Assembly: GCA_003152695.1 (NCBI GenBank)
Contig: PMAT01000021.1
Coordinates: 28,883-92,882 of the forward strand
Length of the DNA: 64,000 nucleotides
From: Acidobacteriaceae bacterium
Lineage (GTDB): Bacteria > Acidobacteriota > Terriglobia > Terriglobales > Acidobacteriaceae
Reading direction: 5' to 3'
Shown here in pieces: positions 34,622-45,202 of the stretch. The translations under genes were made by a program, and so were the position numbers. Position 1 is the stretch's first letter; the number at the start of each line of letters is the position of its first letter. The notes beneath the pieces were generated by a model. That model did no database searches. It was not told the origin of the DNA and was given only the letters and a program-made list of their open reading frames with translations.

Positions 34622-36964
34622 CTAGCTCTTCTGCAACGTGGAAGGAACCAGACGCTCCTCGGTTTCCACGTGCAGAGCGCGTTCCAAGGCACCGGCCCAT
34701 GCAGCCTTCAGTTCGGAGACGCTGGCTTTGACGGCGGCTCTTCCGTCAACCTGGATCTCCAACTGATCAGGCCCTGTATTTCCTATTGGTTCTACTGAGA
34801 GCCCACATTGTACCGCTATTTGTTTGATTCGTTCGACGTTTTGCGGGTCGCAGGAAATGAGCACCCGGCTGGCGTCCTCGCCGAAGAGGACGTACTCCGG
34901 CACTAACCCAGCAGAACTAAGGTTGACCTCAGCGCCGATGCCGTGGGCAAAACCGCACTCCGCCAGAGTGACCGCCAGCCCGCCTTCCGAGCAGTCTTTG
35001 GCCGATTCCAGCAGACCAGCGCCGATCATCTCCACAACAGCCTTCTGGAGCGCAGCTTCCTTCTCCAACTCGAGCGACGGCGGAAAGCCCCAAATCTCGC
35101 CCAACAGCTCCTTTGCGTACTCGGACGAGCCGAATTCGGCCTCAACGTCCGAGGCGTCTCCCGGCTCAGATCCGCGGATGACGAGTAGGGCGCGTCCCGG
35201 CTGGCGAAAATCGGGGCCGATGGCTTTGTGTACGTCCTCCATAATTCCGACGATGCCGATCACGGGAGTCGGATAGACACCTTCGCCGAGGGTCTCGTTG
35301 TAGAAGCTGACATTGCCGCCGGTGATCGGTGTCTCCAGCTCTTCGCAGGCTTTGGAGATGCCATCGACGGTTTGCGAGAACTGCCACATGATTTGCGGTT
35401 TTTCGGGATTGCCGAAGTTCAGGCAATTGGTGGCCGCGACCGGGGTTGCGCCGGTGCATGCAACGTTGCGGGCCGACTCGGCCACCGCGTGCATGGCGCC
35501 CAGCTTAGGATCGAGGTAACACCAGCGGCTGTTGCCGTCGAGCGCCATCGCCAAGCCCCGCTGGGTGCCCTTGATGCGAATCACTCCGCCCTCGCCGCCC
35601 GGGCCCTCCACCGTGTTGGTTTGCACCATGGAGTCGTACTGCTGGAACACCCAGCGCTTGCAGCAGATGTTGGGGCTGGCCAGCAATCGCGTCAGATCGT
35701 CTGTGAATTCCGTCTTGCGACCCAACTCGACGTTCGCCGGAACATCGCGGGGCACGGGCGGCTCCCAGCGTTCCAGTGGCCGATGGTAAAGCGGCGCGTC
35801 GTCTGTCAGCGCGGCATTGGGAATTTCTGCGACTACTTTGCCGTGCTCCAACACTCGCATGGCGGGCTGATTGATCACCCGGCCGATAGTGACGGCGTCG
35901 AGTCCCCACTTCTGGAAGACGCGGAACACTTCGTCCTCGCGGCCTTTTTCGGCCACCAGCAACATGCGCTCCTGCGATTCGCTCAGCATGATTTCGTACG
36001 GCGTCATGCCGGTCTCGCGTTGGGGCACAAGATCAAGCTCAATTTCCAGTCCCACACCGCCCCGCCCGCCCATCTCGCAGGTCGAGCAGGTGAGACCCGC
36101 CGCTCCCATGTCCTGGATGCCGACGATCGCGCCGGTCTGCATGGCTTCCAGGCAGGCTTCGAGCAACAATTTTTCCAGGAAGGGGTCGCCGACCTGCACG
36201 TTAGGACGCTTGGCCTCCGACGCTTCGCTGAACTCTTCGCTGGCCATGGTGGCGCCGTGGATTCCGTCCCGGCCCGTCTTGGAGCCGACGTAGATCACCG
36301 GATTGCCTTCCCCGGCGGCCTTGGCGTAGAAGATCTGGTCGCGGCGCACCAGCCCCAGCGCAAATGCGTTGACCAGCGGATTTCCGGAGTAGCAGCTTTC
36401 GAACTTCACCTCGCCACCGACGTTCGGCACGCCGAAGCAGTTTCCGTACGACGCAATGCCGCTCACCACGCCCTCCAGCACAGAGTGGTTCTTGTGCAGC
36501 GTGGGCTGGTCGAGACCCGGCTGCGGCGTGATGGGGCCGAAACGCAGCGAATCCATGATGGCGACCGGGCGCGCGCCCATGGTGAAGATGTCGCGCAAAA
36601 TGCCGCCGACGCCCGTGGCCGCGCCTTGGAAAGGCTCGATGAACGAAGGATGATTGTGCGACTCGATCTTGAAGGCGCAGGCCCAGCCGTCGCCGATGTC
36701 GATGATGCCGGCGTTCTCACCCGGCCCCTGCACTACGCGTCGGCTGTGCGTGGGCAGGCGCTTCAGGTGCACGCGCGAAGATTTGTACGAACAGTGCTCG
36801 CTCCACATCACGCTAAAGATGCCCAGCTCGGTGAAGCTAGGCTCGCGGCCCAGCGATTTCAGGATGCGGTCGTATTCCTCGGGCGAGATTCCGTGGTCGC
36901 GAAGCACTTCTGGAGTGATGGTGGGTTCTTTGGCGAGGCTGGTGGCGCTATCGATTGGGTGCAT
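34622..36964 (-). CDS. purL: Phosphoribosylformylglycinamidine synthase subunit PurL
   Basis: PurL converts FGAR to FGAM in purine synthesis. At 780 residues it is the small form, which works with separate PurS and PurQ; these are not in the window. Recognisable blocks: [25 protein letters not shown] near the start, [98 protein letters not shown] and the second-half [15 protein letters not shown]. Start ATG at 36964. It is followed by purF and preceded by a DUF2007 gene 63 bp upstream on the same strand. Confidence 0.96.
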   Translation of the reverse strand: MHPIDSATSLAKEPTITPEVLRDHGISPEEYDRILKSLGREPSFTELGIFSVMWSEHCSYKSSRVHLKRLPTHSRRVVQGPGENAGIIDIGDGWACAFKIESHNHPSFIEPFQGAATGVGGILRDIFTMGARPVAIMDSLRFGPITPQPGLDQPTLHKNHSVLEGVVSGIASYGNCFGVPNVGGEVKFESCYSGNPLVNAFALGLVRRDQIFYAKAAGEGNPVIYVGSKTGRDGIHGATMASEEFSEASEAKRPNVQVGDPFLEKLLLEACLEAMQTGAIVGIQDMGAAGLTCSTCEMGGRGGVGLEIELDLVPQRETGMTPYEIMLSESQERMLLVAEKGREDEVFRVFQKWGLDAVTIGRVINQPAMRVLEHGKVVAEIPNAALTDDAPLYHRPLERWEPPVPRDVPANVELGRKTEFTDDLTRLLASPNICCKRWVFQQYDSMVQTNTVEGPGGEGGVIRIKGTQRGLAMALDGNSRWCYLDPKLGAMHAVAESARNVACTGATPVAATNCLNFGNPEKPQIMWQFSQTVDGISKACEELETPITGGNVSFYNETLGEGVYPTPVIGIVGIMEDVHKAIGPDFRQPGRALLVIRGSEPGDASDVEAEFGSSEYAKELLGEIWGFPPSLELEKEAALQKAVVEMIGAGLLESAKDCSEGGLAVTLAECGFAHGIGAEVNLSSAGLVPEYVLFGEDASRVLISCDPQNVERIKQIAVQCGLSVEPIGNTGPDQLEIQVDGRAAVKASVSELKAAWAGALERALHVETEERLVPSTLQKS

Positions 36965-37027
36965 GGCGAGGAAGGAAGCTCTATTGTCGCACGCGCCATC
37001 GGCTTAGGGAAGGACTTCAGCAGTCTG

Positions 37028-37474
37028 CTACTCCTCGGCTTCGCGCCACTGATAGCCGCACGCCAGGCATTTCCAGCGATGGGTCTCCTGCGTCGGGGGC
37101 TCGGGGAATGGCATGGCCGCCGACCAGAAAGCGATCTGACGCGGATTCGCGCCGGCTACTTCGCGAATCTCCAGCGATTCGCATTCCGGGCAACAGGCGA
37201 CCTCTTCCATGCCTTCGTCATCGCCGAGTTCCGCTTCTACCAAGTTGGATTCTTCCGGCTCGAAATCGTCGAGGACTTCCATGGCGCGCACCACCTGGCT
37301 GTCGGGTACCTGCAGGCGGATGCCGCCCAAGGCCATGCCCATGTGCCAATTCATGGCATGCATGTTCTCGTCGCACACGAAGGCCGAAATGCCGGCAGAG
37401 ATCAGCTTGCCCTGCGCCAGTTTGGCTTCGCCAAGGGTCAGAAACTTCGCAATCGTGACCGGTTCATCCAGCAT
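37028..37474 (-). CDS. DUF2007-domain protein with a zinc ribbon
   Basis: Residues about 5-70 resemble DUF2007, a small alpha/beta domain thought to be a signal-transduction or PII-like module (VTIAKFLTLGEAKLAQGKLISAGISAFVCDENM...GGIRLQVPDSQVVRAMEVLDDF). The C-terminal half carries two CxxC pairs (CCPEC and KCLACGYQW) and should bind zinc. There is no signal peptide, so it is cytoplasmic. It lies between a Gfo/Idh gene (21 bp upstream) and purL (63 bp downstream) and is probably co-transcribed with them. No role in purine synthesis is known. Confidence 0.8.
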   Translation of the reverse strand: MLDEPVTIAKFLTLGEAKLAQGKLISAGISAFVCDENMHAMNWHMGMALGGIRLQVPDSQVVRAMEVLDDFEPEESNLVEAELGDDEGMEEVACCPECESLEIREVAGANPRQIAFWSAAMPFPEPPTQETHRWKCLACGYQWREAEE

Positions 37475-37495
37475 CGGGGATTCGAGAAGCGTAGG

Positions 37496-38548
37496 CTAGC
37501 TGGGCGTGCGAGTCAACTCCGCTAAATGCACGCGGCGGCTGTGTTCCGCAATGGCCTCGACCACCTGCATGGCCAGGGCGAGCACCCGGCGGCCATCTTC
37601 CAACGTGACCTCGGGGCGGGAGCGCTCGCGCACCGCGCGTAGGAAGCTGTCCAACTCCGCGCGCAGCGGTTCCTGCTGCGCAACCGCCGGCCTGAACGGG
37701 GTGATGCCAGGAAGGACGCTGGTGGCAATGCTGGCCGGATTAAACGGGTCCATGCCGGCCGGATCAGGCGATAAGTCGTCCACCGTCAGCACCAGCACAT
37801 CCTGCCGCGAATAGTCGAGCGAGACGTATTGCCGTGGCTGGAAGAAGCGCAGCTTGCGGACCCTTTCGGTGCTGACCCGGCTGGCGGTGAAGTTGGCCAC
37901 GCAGCCGGACTCGAATTCCATGCGCACGTTGGCGATGTCCACTTTCTGGGAGAGAATCGGCAAGCCCACCGCGCGCACCTCCTTGACCGGCGATTGCGCA
38001 AACGCCAGCACGATATCGAGATCGTGGATCATGAGGTCGAGCACCACGTCCACGTCGAGCGAGCGCGGGCTGAATACGCTGAGGCGATGCACTTCAAAAA
38101 ACATCGGCTTGGTGAGCAGCGGGAAGGTGGCGCGCACCGCGGGATTGAAGCGCTCGAGATGGCCGGTTTGCGCAATTCGGCCATGCCGGTCCGCTATGGC
38201 AATCAACTCATCCGCCTCGGCCACGGTAGTCGCCAGCGGCTTTTCAATCAGGACATCAACGTCGTTCTGCATCAAGTGGCGCGCGACTTCGAGGTGGGCA
38301 GCGGTGGGAACTGCAACCGAGCACGCCTGCACGCCAGCGGCAATCAGTTCGTCGATCGACCGAAACACGGAAGTGCCGAACTCGTTGGCGACTGTTTGTG
38401 CGCGCGGGAAGTCGGTGTCCACGATCCCGACGAATTCGACATTCTGCGCCGGGTCGGCCTGAAGGTCGCGATAGACGCGCGCGTGATTGCGGCCGAAGGC
38501 CCCGGCGCCGACGACTCCGGCGCGCAGGACGTGGTTGCTGCTCTGCAT
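37496..38548 (-). CDS. Gfo/Idh/MocA-family NAD(P)-dependent oxidoreductase
   Basis: This sugar or inositol dehydrogenase-like enzyme has an N-terminal Rossmann fold (RAGVVGAGAFGRNHARVYRDL, GxGxxG) and the typical EKPLATTVAEADELI, with the Lys of the EKP motif. GHLERFNPAV and FEVHRLSVFSPRSLDVDVVLDLMIHDLDIVLAF (the D-x-x-x-H helix) supply the substrate side. 350 residues from the ATG at 38548; an upstream TTG is an alternative. The substrate cannot be read. The sequence is close in layout to UDP-N-acetylglucosamine 3-dehydrogenases. A sodium/solute symporter gene lies 92 bp upstream, which may supply the substrate. Confidence 0.88.
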   Translation of the reverse strand: MQSSNHVLRAGVVGAGAFGRNHARVYRDLQADPAQNVEFVGIVDTDFPRAQTVANEFGTSVFRSIDELIAAGVQACSVAVPTAAHLEVARHLMQNDVDVLIEKPLATTVAEADELIAIADRHGRIAQTGHLERFNPAVRATFPLLTKPMFFEVHRLSVFSPRSLDVDVVLDLMIHDLDIVLAFAQSPVKEVRAVGLPILSQKVDIANVRMEFESGCVANFTASRVSTERVRKLRFFQPRQYVSLDYSRQDVLVLTVDDLSPDPAGMDPFNPASIATSVLPGITPFRPAVAQQEPLRAELDSFLRAVRERSRPEVTLEDGRRVLALAMQVVEAIAEHSRRVHLAELTRTPS

Positions 38549-38640
38549 ATTAGGATTCTCGCGTATCGGCGTGCCATCACGCAAAGCAGATATCTGCTTA
38601 ATGTGGGAACTCCGCCCAAACCCCAGCGCAGTCTCGGAAA

Positions 38641-40548
38641 TTACTTGGCGGCAGGCGACGCTTCAATCCAGTTTGGCACACCGCTGCTCGCCTCTTGCGA
38701 CTCGACCTTGAAATTCTGCACTACACCACGATAGAGCAGTACGGCGCAAATCGCCGAGCCAACCAGCAGGAGGATTCCCGTCGCAGGCTGATGGAGCAGT
38801 ATCTTCCCCGTTCCGAAAAGGCACGTGTAAACCATGGCGCAGCCGAGTGCCCAGGCACCCAGGTTACTGCCGAGGTCCCGGTGTCCTACAATGTCAGACG
38901 CTTGCGCTGCGATGCGCTTCCAACCGCGGACGTCGGGCCGCACGTGGCGATAGAAGCGCAACAGCACCTGGTCCGGCTCAGGCTTCGTCAGCAGCGTCAC
39001 CGTGAGCCAAACGATGGTCGTCACGATGGTGGTCGCCAACGCGCCCTTCGCGAACACCAGCGAACTGTTGCCGGTGAACGGCTGCCAGCGGTTCAGAATG
39101 ACGGTGATGAGCAGGGAACAAGCCATGGCGGAAATCTCGCTCCAGGCATTGATGCGCCACCAATACCAGCGCAGGATGTACACCGCGCCGGTGCCGGCGC
39201 CAATTTGCAGCACCACCTGCCATCCCGACGCGATGGAGCCAAGCCGCACTGACACCCACGCTGACACGATAACCAGCAACACCGTGCACACCCGCGAAAC
39301 CCGGACGTAATGCCTCTCCGACGCGCTCGGATGCACGAACCTGCGATAGAAGTCGGAGACCAGGTAGGACGCGCCCCAGTTCAATTGCGTCGCAATTGTG
39401 GACATGAATGCGGCCAGAAATCCCGCAATCGCAATTCCGCGATATTGGTGCGGGAGATGCGAGTTCAACACCATCATGTAACCGGTCTCCGGATGTTGCA
39501 GTCCGGGGTACAGGACGATGACCGCGAGTCCGGTGATAATCCACGGCCACGGACGGATGGCATAATGCGCGATGTTGAACCACAGGACCGAGAGCAGCCC
39601 CTGCTTCTCATCACGGGCGCTGAAGATGCGCTGCGCAATGTAGCCGCCGCCGCCCGGCTCCGCGCCAGGATACCAGAACGCCCACCACTGCAGCCCGATG
39701 AACACCAGGAAGCTGGCCACCGGAACCATCCACAGCGGCTGCGCCGTGAGGCCTCGCGAAAATTCGGGAAAGAAGCCGAGGGGATTGGCAGCATTTGCGC
39801 CAGCGGCGGCCTGCATCTTGCGCAAGCTTTCGAGCATGGCCGTCATGCCGCCGCACGCAACGACTGCGAAATACGCGACCGCAATGACGATCGTCATCTT
39901 CAGCACAAACTGAAACAGGTCCGTCCATAGCACTCCCCACAGCCCGCCGATTGCGACGTATAACCCGGTGAACGGAATCAGCAAGAAGACGCAAATGGCC
40001 AGGGCCGCGCCGTCGTTGCCGCGCCACACCGGGCCGAAATGAGCGCTCATGAAGCGGCTGATGTTGGCCAGCATCGGCGTATTGGCCAGCGTGGTGCCGA
40101 TGATGCTGGTCATCGCCTTCGTCACCCATCCCAGGATGACGCAGTTCATCAGCAGGCCAAGATAGATGGCGCGAAATCCGCGAAGGAATGCGGCCGGCTT
40201 GCCGGAGTAGCGAATCTCGGCAAACTGCACATCGGTCAGCAGGCCCGAACGGCGCCACAGCCGGGCGAACAGGAAGACCGTCATCATGCCCGAGAACAGG
40301 AAGCCCCACCACAGCCAGTTCCCGGAAATTCCCTGCGTGTAAACCAGCCCAGTGACCACCAGCGGAGTGTCGGCAGCGAAGGTGGTCGCCACCATCGAGG
40401 TCCCGGCCAGCCACCAGTTCACCTTGCGGCCGGAGACGAAGTAGTCGTCAACACTGCGCCCGGAGCGGCGACGAAACCACAGCCCTATGATGAGCGTGAT
40501 CGCGAGATAGCCGACGATGGCGGTCCAATCGAGGAGGGTGAAGCTCAT
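38641..40548 (-). CDS. Sodium:solute symporter (SSS family)
   Basis: This inner-membrane secondary transporter couples sodium entry to uptake of a sugar, amino acid or other solute. The ATG at 40548 (MSFTLLDWTAIVGYLAITLIIGLWFRRRSGRSVDDYFVSGRKVNWWLAGTSMVATTFAADTPL) gives the normal SSS N-terminus. The frame extends 43 codons further upstream without homology. About fourteen membrane helices can be counted in 635 residues, with the family block GIAIAGFLAAFMSTIATQLNWGASYLVSDFYRRF. It heads a same-strand run ending with purF. The substrate is unknown. Confidence 0.88.
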   Translation of the reverse strand: MSFTLLDWTAIVGYLAITLIIGLWFRRRSGRSVDDYFVSGRKVNWWLAGTSMVATTFAADTPLVVTGLVYTQGISGNWLWWGFLFSGMMTVFLFARLWRRSGLLTDVQFAEIRYSGKPAAFLRGFRAIYLGLLMNCVILGWVTKAMTSIIGTTLANTPMLANISRFMSAHFGPVWRGNDGAALAICVFLLIPFTGLYVAIGGLWGVLWTDLFQFVLKMTIVIAVAYFAVVACGGMTAMLESLRKMQAAAGANAANPLGFFPEFSRGLTAQPLWMVPVASFLVFIGLQWWAFWYPGAEPGGGGYIAQRIFSARDEKQGLLSVLWFNIAHYAIRPWPWIITGLAVIVLYPGLQHPETGYMMVLNSHLPHQYRGIAIAGFLAAFMSTIATQLNWGASYLVSDFYRRFVHPSASERHYVRVSRVCTVLLVIVSAWVSVRLGSIASGWQVVLQIGAGTGAVYILRWYWWRINAWSEISAMACSLLITVILNRWQPFTGNSSLVFAKGALATTIVTTIVWLTVTLLTKPEPDQVLLRFYRHVRPDVRGWKRIAAQASDIVGHRDLGSNLGAWALGCAMVYTCLFGTGKILLHQPATGILLLVGSAICAVLLYRGVVQNFKVESQEASSGVPNWIEASPAAK

Positions 40549-40734
40549 GCCAGGTTGCCGCGCCTCACGAACTTTACCATGTGCGGAATTCTGGCGGGAC
40601 CAGTTACCGTGGTTGCCAAGACGCCTGTGAGCTTGGATCAAGTCAACCGCGCAAGGAAGATGACCTCTCTGACCCACGCCTTTTACTAAGTCGGCGGTCG
40701 CGGCACGCCCAAGCTGCGCGCTCCTATCAAGGCA

Positions 40735-40758
40735 TAAAAGCCGGCGGTCCCCGCCGGC
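40735..40758 (-). terminator. Minus-strand hairpin with T run upstream of the symporter gene
   Basis: GCCGGCGG and CCGCCGGC pair fully around a three-base loop and are followed on the minus strand by TTTTATG. No minus-strand gene ends here, so it may be part of a repeat or stop antisense transcripts from the divergent kinase region. The 359-bp gap (40549-40907) otherwise holds only the kinase promoter. Confidence 0.4.
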
Positions 40759-40845
40759 AGCGCTGCCGTTCGTGCGTCCACTAATTCAGCCCATGAGGGT
40801 GGGCGAACTAGGACGAACGTGTCGGCCCGACCGCTCCAATGAGCC

Positions 40846-40874
40846 TTGACACGCTTCCTCTTATACCCTAAGAT
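40846..40874 (+). promoter_or_regulatory. Sigma-70-type promoter of the kinase-TPR gene
   Basis: A perfect TTGACA (40846-40851) is followed after 17 bp by TAAGAT (40869-40874). The predicted start of transcription near 40881 leaves a leader of about 27 bases. No good ribosome site precedes the ATG at 40908. Confidence 0.5.
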
Positions 40875-40907
40875 TGTCACTCCTCCTTTCAAAAATGCAA
40901 AAATACA

Positions 40908-43115
40908 ATGATAGGTAAGGTCATTTCCCACTACCGTATATCGGGCAAGCTTGGCGAGGGCGGCATGGGCGTTGTGTATCGCGCCGAGGACGACCGGCTG
41001 GGTCGCGCCGTTGCTTTGAAGTTCCTCACTGACAGCTATGCTCGAGACACGCAGGCAGTAGAGCGTTTTAAGCGCGAGGCGCGCGCCGCTTCCGCGCTCA
41101 ACCATCCCAATATCTGCACCATCTACGACATTGACGAGTACGATGGCCAACCGTTCATGGTCATGGAGCTTCTGGAAGGCGAGACGGTGAAGAACCGCCT
41201 AGCGCTGGGGCCTCTTCCGGCCGATGAGTTGCTCGACCTGACAATTCAACTGGCCGATGCGCTCGACGTCGCCCACAAACGCGGCATTGTTCATCGCGAC
41301 ATTAAGCCCGCAAACATCTTCGTTACCACTCGCGGCCAGGCAAAGATCCTCGACTTCGGTTTGGCCAAGCTGATGGAGCGGGCCGGGCGGAAGGCCCTCG
41401 CGGTAGGCGCTACCGAGTGGGAGAACACGGCTGTATTTGCCGAGGACCTCACCAATCCCGGTACCGCTCTGGGCACCGTCGCTTACATGTCTCCCGAGCA
41501 GGCGCGCGGCGAGGAAGTGGATAGTCGGACCGACATTTTCTCCCTGGGCGTGGTGCTGTACGAGATGGCAACCGGCAAGGAAGCCTTCGCCGGCAATACC
41601 TCGGCGGTGATCTTCGATGCCATCTTGAACCGCACGCCTCCCGATCCAGTCCGTCTGAACCCGAACTTACCGGCTGGCTTAGACGCCATTCTCAACAAGA
41701 TGCTGGAGAAGAATCCGCAATCTCGTTATGAGAGTGCGGCGCGGCTTAAGGCTGAGTTGCAGCGGCTGAAGAGGGATAGTGATTCGGGCCGCACCGCGGC
41801 CAGCGATTCGGGGCGTACCGCAGCCGCTGACGCGCAGGCGGAGCGTTCCGTCGCGGTACTGTATTTCGAGAATCTCAGTGGCGCCAAGGAAGACGAGTAT
41901 TTCCGCGATGGGATGACGGAAGACGTCATTACCGAGTTGTCGCACATCAAGACCTTGAAGGTTTTTCCGCGCGCTGCGGTGCTTGCCTTCCGCGACCAGC
42001 CGGTCACGGGGCCGCAAGTCGGACAGCAACTCCACGCCACCTACGTGCTCACCGGCAGCTTACGCCGGGCGGGGAATCGGCTGCGCATCACCGGCCAACT
42101 GGTGGAGACGCGTACCGGCCATGCGCTGTGGGTAGAACGTTTCGACCGCGAGTTGAAGGACGTCTTCGACGTGCAGGACGAGATTGCGCGCAGCATCACC
42201 CAGGCGCTGCGCATTACCCTGTCGCCCCAGGAAGAAACTGCCCTGGCCAGCAAGCCGACCGAGAACCTGCAGGCCTATGACTTCTACCTGCGCGGCCGCA
42301 GCCTGGCACGGCGCGTCACCCGCACTGACCTGGAATTTGCGATGCAGATGTTCGAGCGGGCCATCGAACTGGATTCCCGCTTCGCCTTAGCGCATGCCGG
42401 CGTCGCCAACGCTTGCGGCGAGTATTACGAGTGGCACGACCACAGCGATCGCTGGCTGGAAAAGGGCACGACGGCAGCAGAAAATGCTCTGTTGCTGGAG
42501 CCCAAGTTGGCCGAGGCGCTGCTGGCACAAGGTCGCATAGCCTACGCGGTGAAACGCTTTGAAGAAGGCATTAAGTTCGCGCAGCAAGCCATCAAGCGCA
42601 AACCGGATTGCGATGGGGCCTACTTCGTGCTGGCGCGGGCGTACATCGCCTCAGGTCATCCGGAGAAGGTGGTTGCCATCACCGAGGCTGCGTTGGCGGC
42701 CAACGGCGATGATTACAACGTCTATGTTCCGTTGATGGTCGCGCTCGAGCGCTCTGGGGACAAGGAGGCCGCGGGCCGCCTGCGGCAACGTTGCCTGGAA
42801 ACGCTCGAACAACAGCTCTCGTTGGTGCCGGAAGACGTCCGTGCCCGAATTCTGCTGGCGAGCAATCTGGCGTGGCTGGGAAGGAACGAGGAGGCCGCTC
42901 AGGCCTTGCAGATCGCGATCGCATTGCGTCCCAACGATGCCAACATCCTCTACAACGCTGCCTGCACTTACGCCATCCTGCAAAACAAGCAGGAGGCGTT
43001 AAGTCTCCTGAAGAAGCTGGACGAAATGGGCCATTTAAACAAGGGGTATGCACGCCAGGATTCCGATTTCGAACGCCTGCATGGAGATGCGGAGTTCGAA
43101 GCGCTACTTGCCTGA
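40908..43115 (+). CDS. Ser/Thr protein kinase fused to TolB-like and TPR domains
   Basis: The N-terminal 280 residues are a complete Hanks-type kinase: glycine loop [10 protein letters not shown], Lys38 in [13 protein letters not shown] with Asp131, DFG with Asp149, and [14 protein letters not shown] linker (about 285-305) holds two copies of a seven-residue unit (SDSGRTA). Residues about 310-440 match the TolB-like/adenylate-cyclase-associated segment ([50 protein letters not shown]...[56 protein letters not shown]). TPR repeats fill the rest of the 735 residues. No membrane helix is seen, so it is probably cytoplasmic. This architecture is common in Acidobacteriota. Confidence 0.93.
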   Translation: MIGKVISHYRISGKLGEGGMGVVYRAEDDRLGRAVALKFLTDSYARDTQAVERFKREARAASALNHPNICTIYDIDEYDGQPFMVMELLEGETVKNRLALGPLPADELLDLTIQLADALDVAHKRGIVHRDIKPANIFVTTRGQAKILDFGLAKLMERAGRKALAVGATEWENTAVFAEDLTNPGTALGTVAYMSPEQARGEEVDSRTDIFSLGVVLYEMATGKEAFAGNTSAVIFDAILNRTPPDPVRLNPNLPAGLDAILNKMLEKNPQSRYESAARLKAELQRLKRDSDSGRTAASDSGRTAAADAQAERSVAVLYFENLSGAKEDEYFRDGMTEDVITELSHIKTLKVFPRAAVLAFRDQPVTGPQVGQQLHATYVLTGSLRRAGNRLRITGQLVETRTGHALWVERFDRELKDVFDVQDEIARSITQALRITLSPQEETALASKPTENLQAYDFYLRGRSLARRVTRTDLEFAMQMFERAIELDSRFALAHAGVANACGEYYEWHDHSDRWLEKGTTAAENALLLEPKLAEALLAQGRIAYAVKRFEEGIKFAQQAIKRKPDCDGAYFVLARAYIASGHPEKVVAITEAALAANGDDYNVYVPLMVALERSGDKEAAGRLRQRCLETLEQQLSLVPEDVRARILLASNLAWLGRNEEAAQALQIAIALRPNDANILYNAACTYAILQNKQEALSLLKKLDEMGHLNKGYARQDSDFERLHGDAEFEALLA

Positions 43116-43153
43116 GTAAGCACCGTTAATTCCCGTAAACCCGTACAAAAACT

Positions 43154-43251
43154 TGGCGGAAGCGTGTGCGAGTCGAACGCACCATTGACATCGCAAGATG
43201 CCAATCGCCGGTTTTGAAGACCGGGAGAGTCACCGGACCCCCTTCGCTTCC
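43154..43251 (-). tRNA. selC: tRNA-Sec (anticodon TCA)
   Basis: Read on the minus strand, the 98-base gene has acceptor strands GGAAGCG and CGCTTCC, a D region GGTCCGGTGAC like that of other bacterial tRNA-Sec, the anticodon loop CTTCAAA (TCA) within a CCGG(T)/ACCGG stem, a long variable arm (GACATCGCAAGATGCC, complement), the T loop TTCGACT and an encoded 3' CCA. The long variable arm, the TCA anticodon and the length identify tRNA-Sec rather than a suppressor tRNA. It reads UGA as selenocysteine with SelB. No selA, selB, selD or selenoprotein gene was recognised nearby. Confidence 0.93.
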
Positions 43252-43348
43252 GCATTGGACTGGCCCAACAATACCACTGGCAGCAAAATATTTTCAGCAC
43301 CTCCGCTCTGGCGGCGCATCTTGATACATTTGGTGATGGAGCCTTGCC

Positions 43349-44236
43349 ATGCCCAAGCGCAAATTCTCGTTTGTCCAGCTTGATGTGTTTACCAGCCGCC
43401 CGCTCGAGGGCAATCAACTTGCGGTTTTTAGCGACGCCCGTGGTCTGAGCGACGACGAAATGCAGAAGCTGGCGCGCGAAACCAATTTGTCGGAGACCAC
43501 CTACATCCTGCCGCGCGATGCTGACGTCGAACAGCGCGAGGGGCACAAAGTCCGCATCTTTACAGTGAGTGAAGAGTTGCCCTTTGCCGGACACCCCACG
43601 CTCGGCACGGCCTGGTACCTGCGCCAGCACTCCAGTTCGGATGAAATCGTACTCGACCTGAAGGTCGGCAAGATTGCAGTGCGCTTCGCGCAGCGCAACG
43701 GTCTGCTGTTCGGCGAGATGCGTCAGGCCGAACCGCAATTCGGGGCGACGCATCCGCACGCCGCTGTCGCCAAGGTACTCGGTCTTCCCGTGGCAGAACT
43801 CGACGAGAACCTGCCCATCCAGACTGTCTCTACCGGCATGCCTTTCACCATGGTCCCCTTCCGTTCGCTGACCACTCTGCAGAAGTTGAACGTCAGTTGG
43901 CACCAGATGGCGCCGTATCTCGCGACCATCGGCAATCCTGCCTTTTTTTATTTCGTGTGCCGCGAAACCGTGGACCCGCATGCCGCGCTGCATGCGCGCA
44001 TGATCTTCTACAACGGCGAGGACCCGGCCACCGGATCGGCCGCGGGATGTTGCGCTGCCTGGGCGGTGCGGCACGGTGTACTGGCGCCGGAGGCGCAAGG
44101 GTTGATCGAGCAGGGAATGGAAACGCGGCGTCCGAGTTTCATTTACATCCGCGCCGGAAAGTCGGGCGACGCTGTCACCAATGTGCGAGTTGGAGGTCAT
44201 GTAGTGCAGGTAGTTGACGGCGAAGTAACGATGTGA
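43349..44236 (+). CDS. PhzF-family isomerase/epimerase
   Basis: PhzF-fold proteins isomerise or epimerise small acids; the best known member acts in phenazine synthesis, most others are of unknown substrate. The 295 residues begin FSFVQLDVFTSRPLEGNQLAVF, carry the catalytic Glu49 in ETNLSETTYIL, then FTVSEELPFAGHPTLGTAWYL and the second-half signature GEDPATGSAAGCCAAW. The length is normal. No phenazine genes lie nearby, so this is a generic PhzF-like enzyme. It starts close to selC on the opposite strand. The 295 bp after it to the next start (44532) contain no convincing gene. Confidence 0.9.
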   Translation: MPKRKFSFVQLDVFTSRPLEGNQLAVFSDARGLSDDEMQKLARETNLSETTYILPRDADVEQREGHKVRIFTVSEELPFAGHPTLGTAWYLRQHSSSDEIVLDLKVGKIAVRFAQRNGLLFGEMRQAEPQFGATHPHAAVAKVLGLPVAELDENLPIQTVSTGMPFTMVPFRSLTTLQKLNVSWHQMAPYLATIGNPAFFYFVCRETVDPHAALHARMIFYNGEDPATGSAAGCCAAWAVRHGVLAPEAQGLIEQGMETRRPSFIYIRAGKSGDAVTNVRVGGHVVQVVDGEVTM

Positions 44237-44531
44237 ATTTTCTGCGGATATCCTGTGCAGGCTGAAGGGCCGCTCCAGCCAAGGGTTTTCAACCGGCCAC
44301 CGAAATGCAATTCACCTTGCATGGTGCGGTTTGGTTTTTTCCTGCGGGCCGAAAATTTTCTGCACAATTGACCTTCGCAATACTTGTGCAGCACGCTCAA
44401 CGGTCGTACCATCCGGACACGCTAACTGCTCTGGCGAAAAAAATTATAAGAAGCCACTTCATGATTGCCTCGCGCCGGCTCACAGGTTTGCCCGGCACGC
44501 GTGGCACTCCCGAAAAGGCCCAACGAGGTTT

Positions 44532-44969
44532 ATGAAACCCAAGCGCACCATTCTTTGCGTGGACGACGACGAACGGGCTCTCTCCATTCGAAAAGTTTTG
44601 CTCGAAACCCGCGGGTATCATGTCTTCACCTGTACCGACCCTCAACAGGCCCTGGAAAGGGTGCGGGGTGGCGGAATCGATCTGGTGCTGGCCGATCTCA
44701 TGATGCCCAAACTCAGCGGCGCAAAACTGATTGACCAGATCAAGTCGATTTCGCCGCATACCCCGGCCCTGCTGTTTTCGGGCTCGGTCAATTGTTGCGC
44801 GGAAGACAGCCTGGCCGACGGCTGGCTGCCGAAAGGCGAGTTCGCTCCTATGGAACTGCTGGAGCGCATTCGCGTGCTCCTGGTGCGCAAACGCGGTCCC
44901 AAGCGGTACGCCACTGCCCACCAAGTGGCGTCCTGCTCCCCAGCCTTGGCAACCTGCGCGCAGGATTAG
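44532..44969 (+). CDS. Single-domain response regulator (CheY-like receiver)
   Basis: This is a receiver domain without a DNA-binding output, acting by protein-protein contact or in a phosphorelay. The ATG at 44532 has GAGG close upstream; the frame is open earlier but has no homology. It reads KRTILCVDDDERALSIRKVLLETRGYHVF, with the acidic patch at residues 11-13 and the phospho-acceptor Asp55 in VLADLMMPKLSG. The switch Ser in LLFSGSVN and Lys in WLPKGEF complete the active site. The last 25 residues (Cys/Ala-rich) are extra. No histidine kinase gene lies nearby. Confidence 0.88.
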   Translation: MKPKRTILCVDDDERALSIRKVLLETRGYHVFTCTDPQQALERVRGGGIDLVLADLMMPKLSGAKLIDQIKSISPHTPALLFSGSVNCCAEDSLADGWLPKGEFAPMELLERIRVLLVRKRGPKRYATAHQVASCSPALATCAQD

Positions 44970-45202
44970 TTCCCCGGCTCAATGCGGGCTAAAACGGTCC
45001 GGCCCAGCCGTGTCCTAGAAAGCCGGTGCGGCGGGCCGCCTTTGCTGCGCCCCCTGGCAGCGGACTAAGCGATCACCCGTAGTTCTACTAGGGCCAAACC
45101 TTGCGCGGTTTTAGGCCAATCACCTCCACCCTCCCATCGAAGCCCCGCGTAGTCTGGAACGGGTAAGAAGATCATCCATGTCAATTCTCAGGAGGGTTAG
45201 TT

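Noticed and set aside
40686..41150. Minus-strand frame of 154 codons upstream of the kinase gene
   Set aside because: It overlaps the start of the well-supported kinase gene and its C-terminal part is GC-rich hairpin/repeat text; no domain was seen.
41779..41825. Tandem repeat in the kinase linker as a mobile element copy
   Set aside because: The two seven-residue units (SDSGRTA) are a simple local duplication in a disordered linker and do not match the dispersed repeat families.
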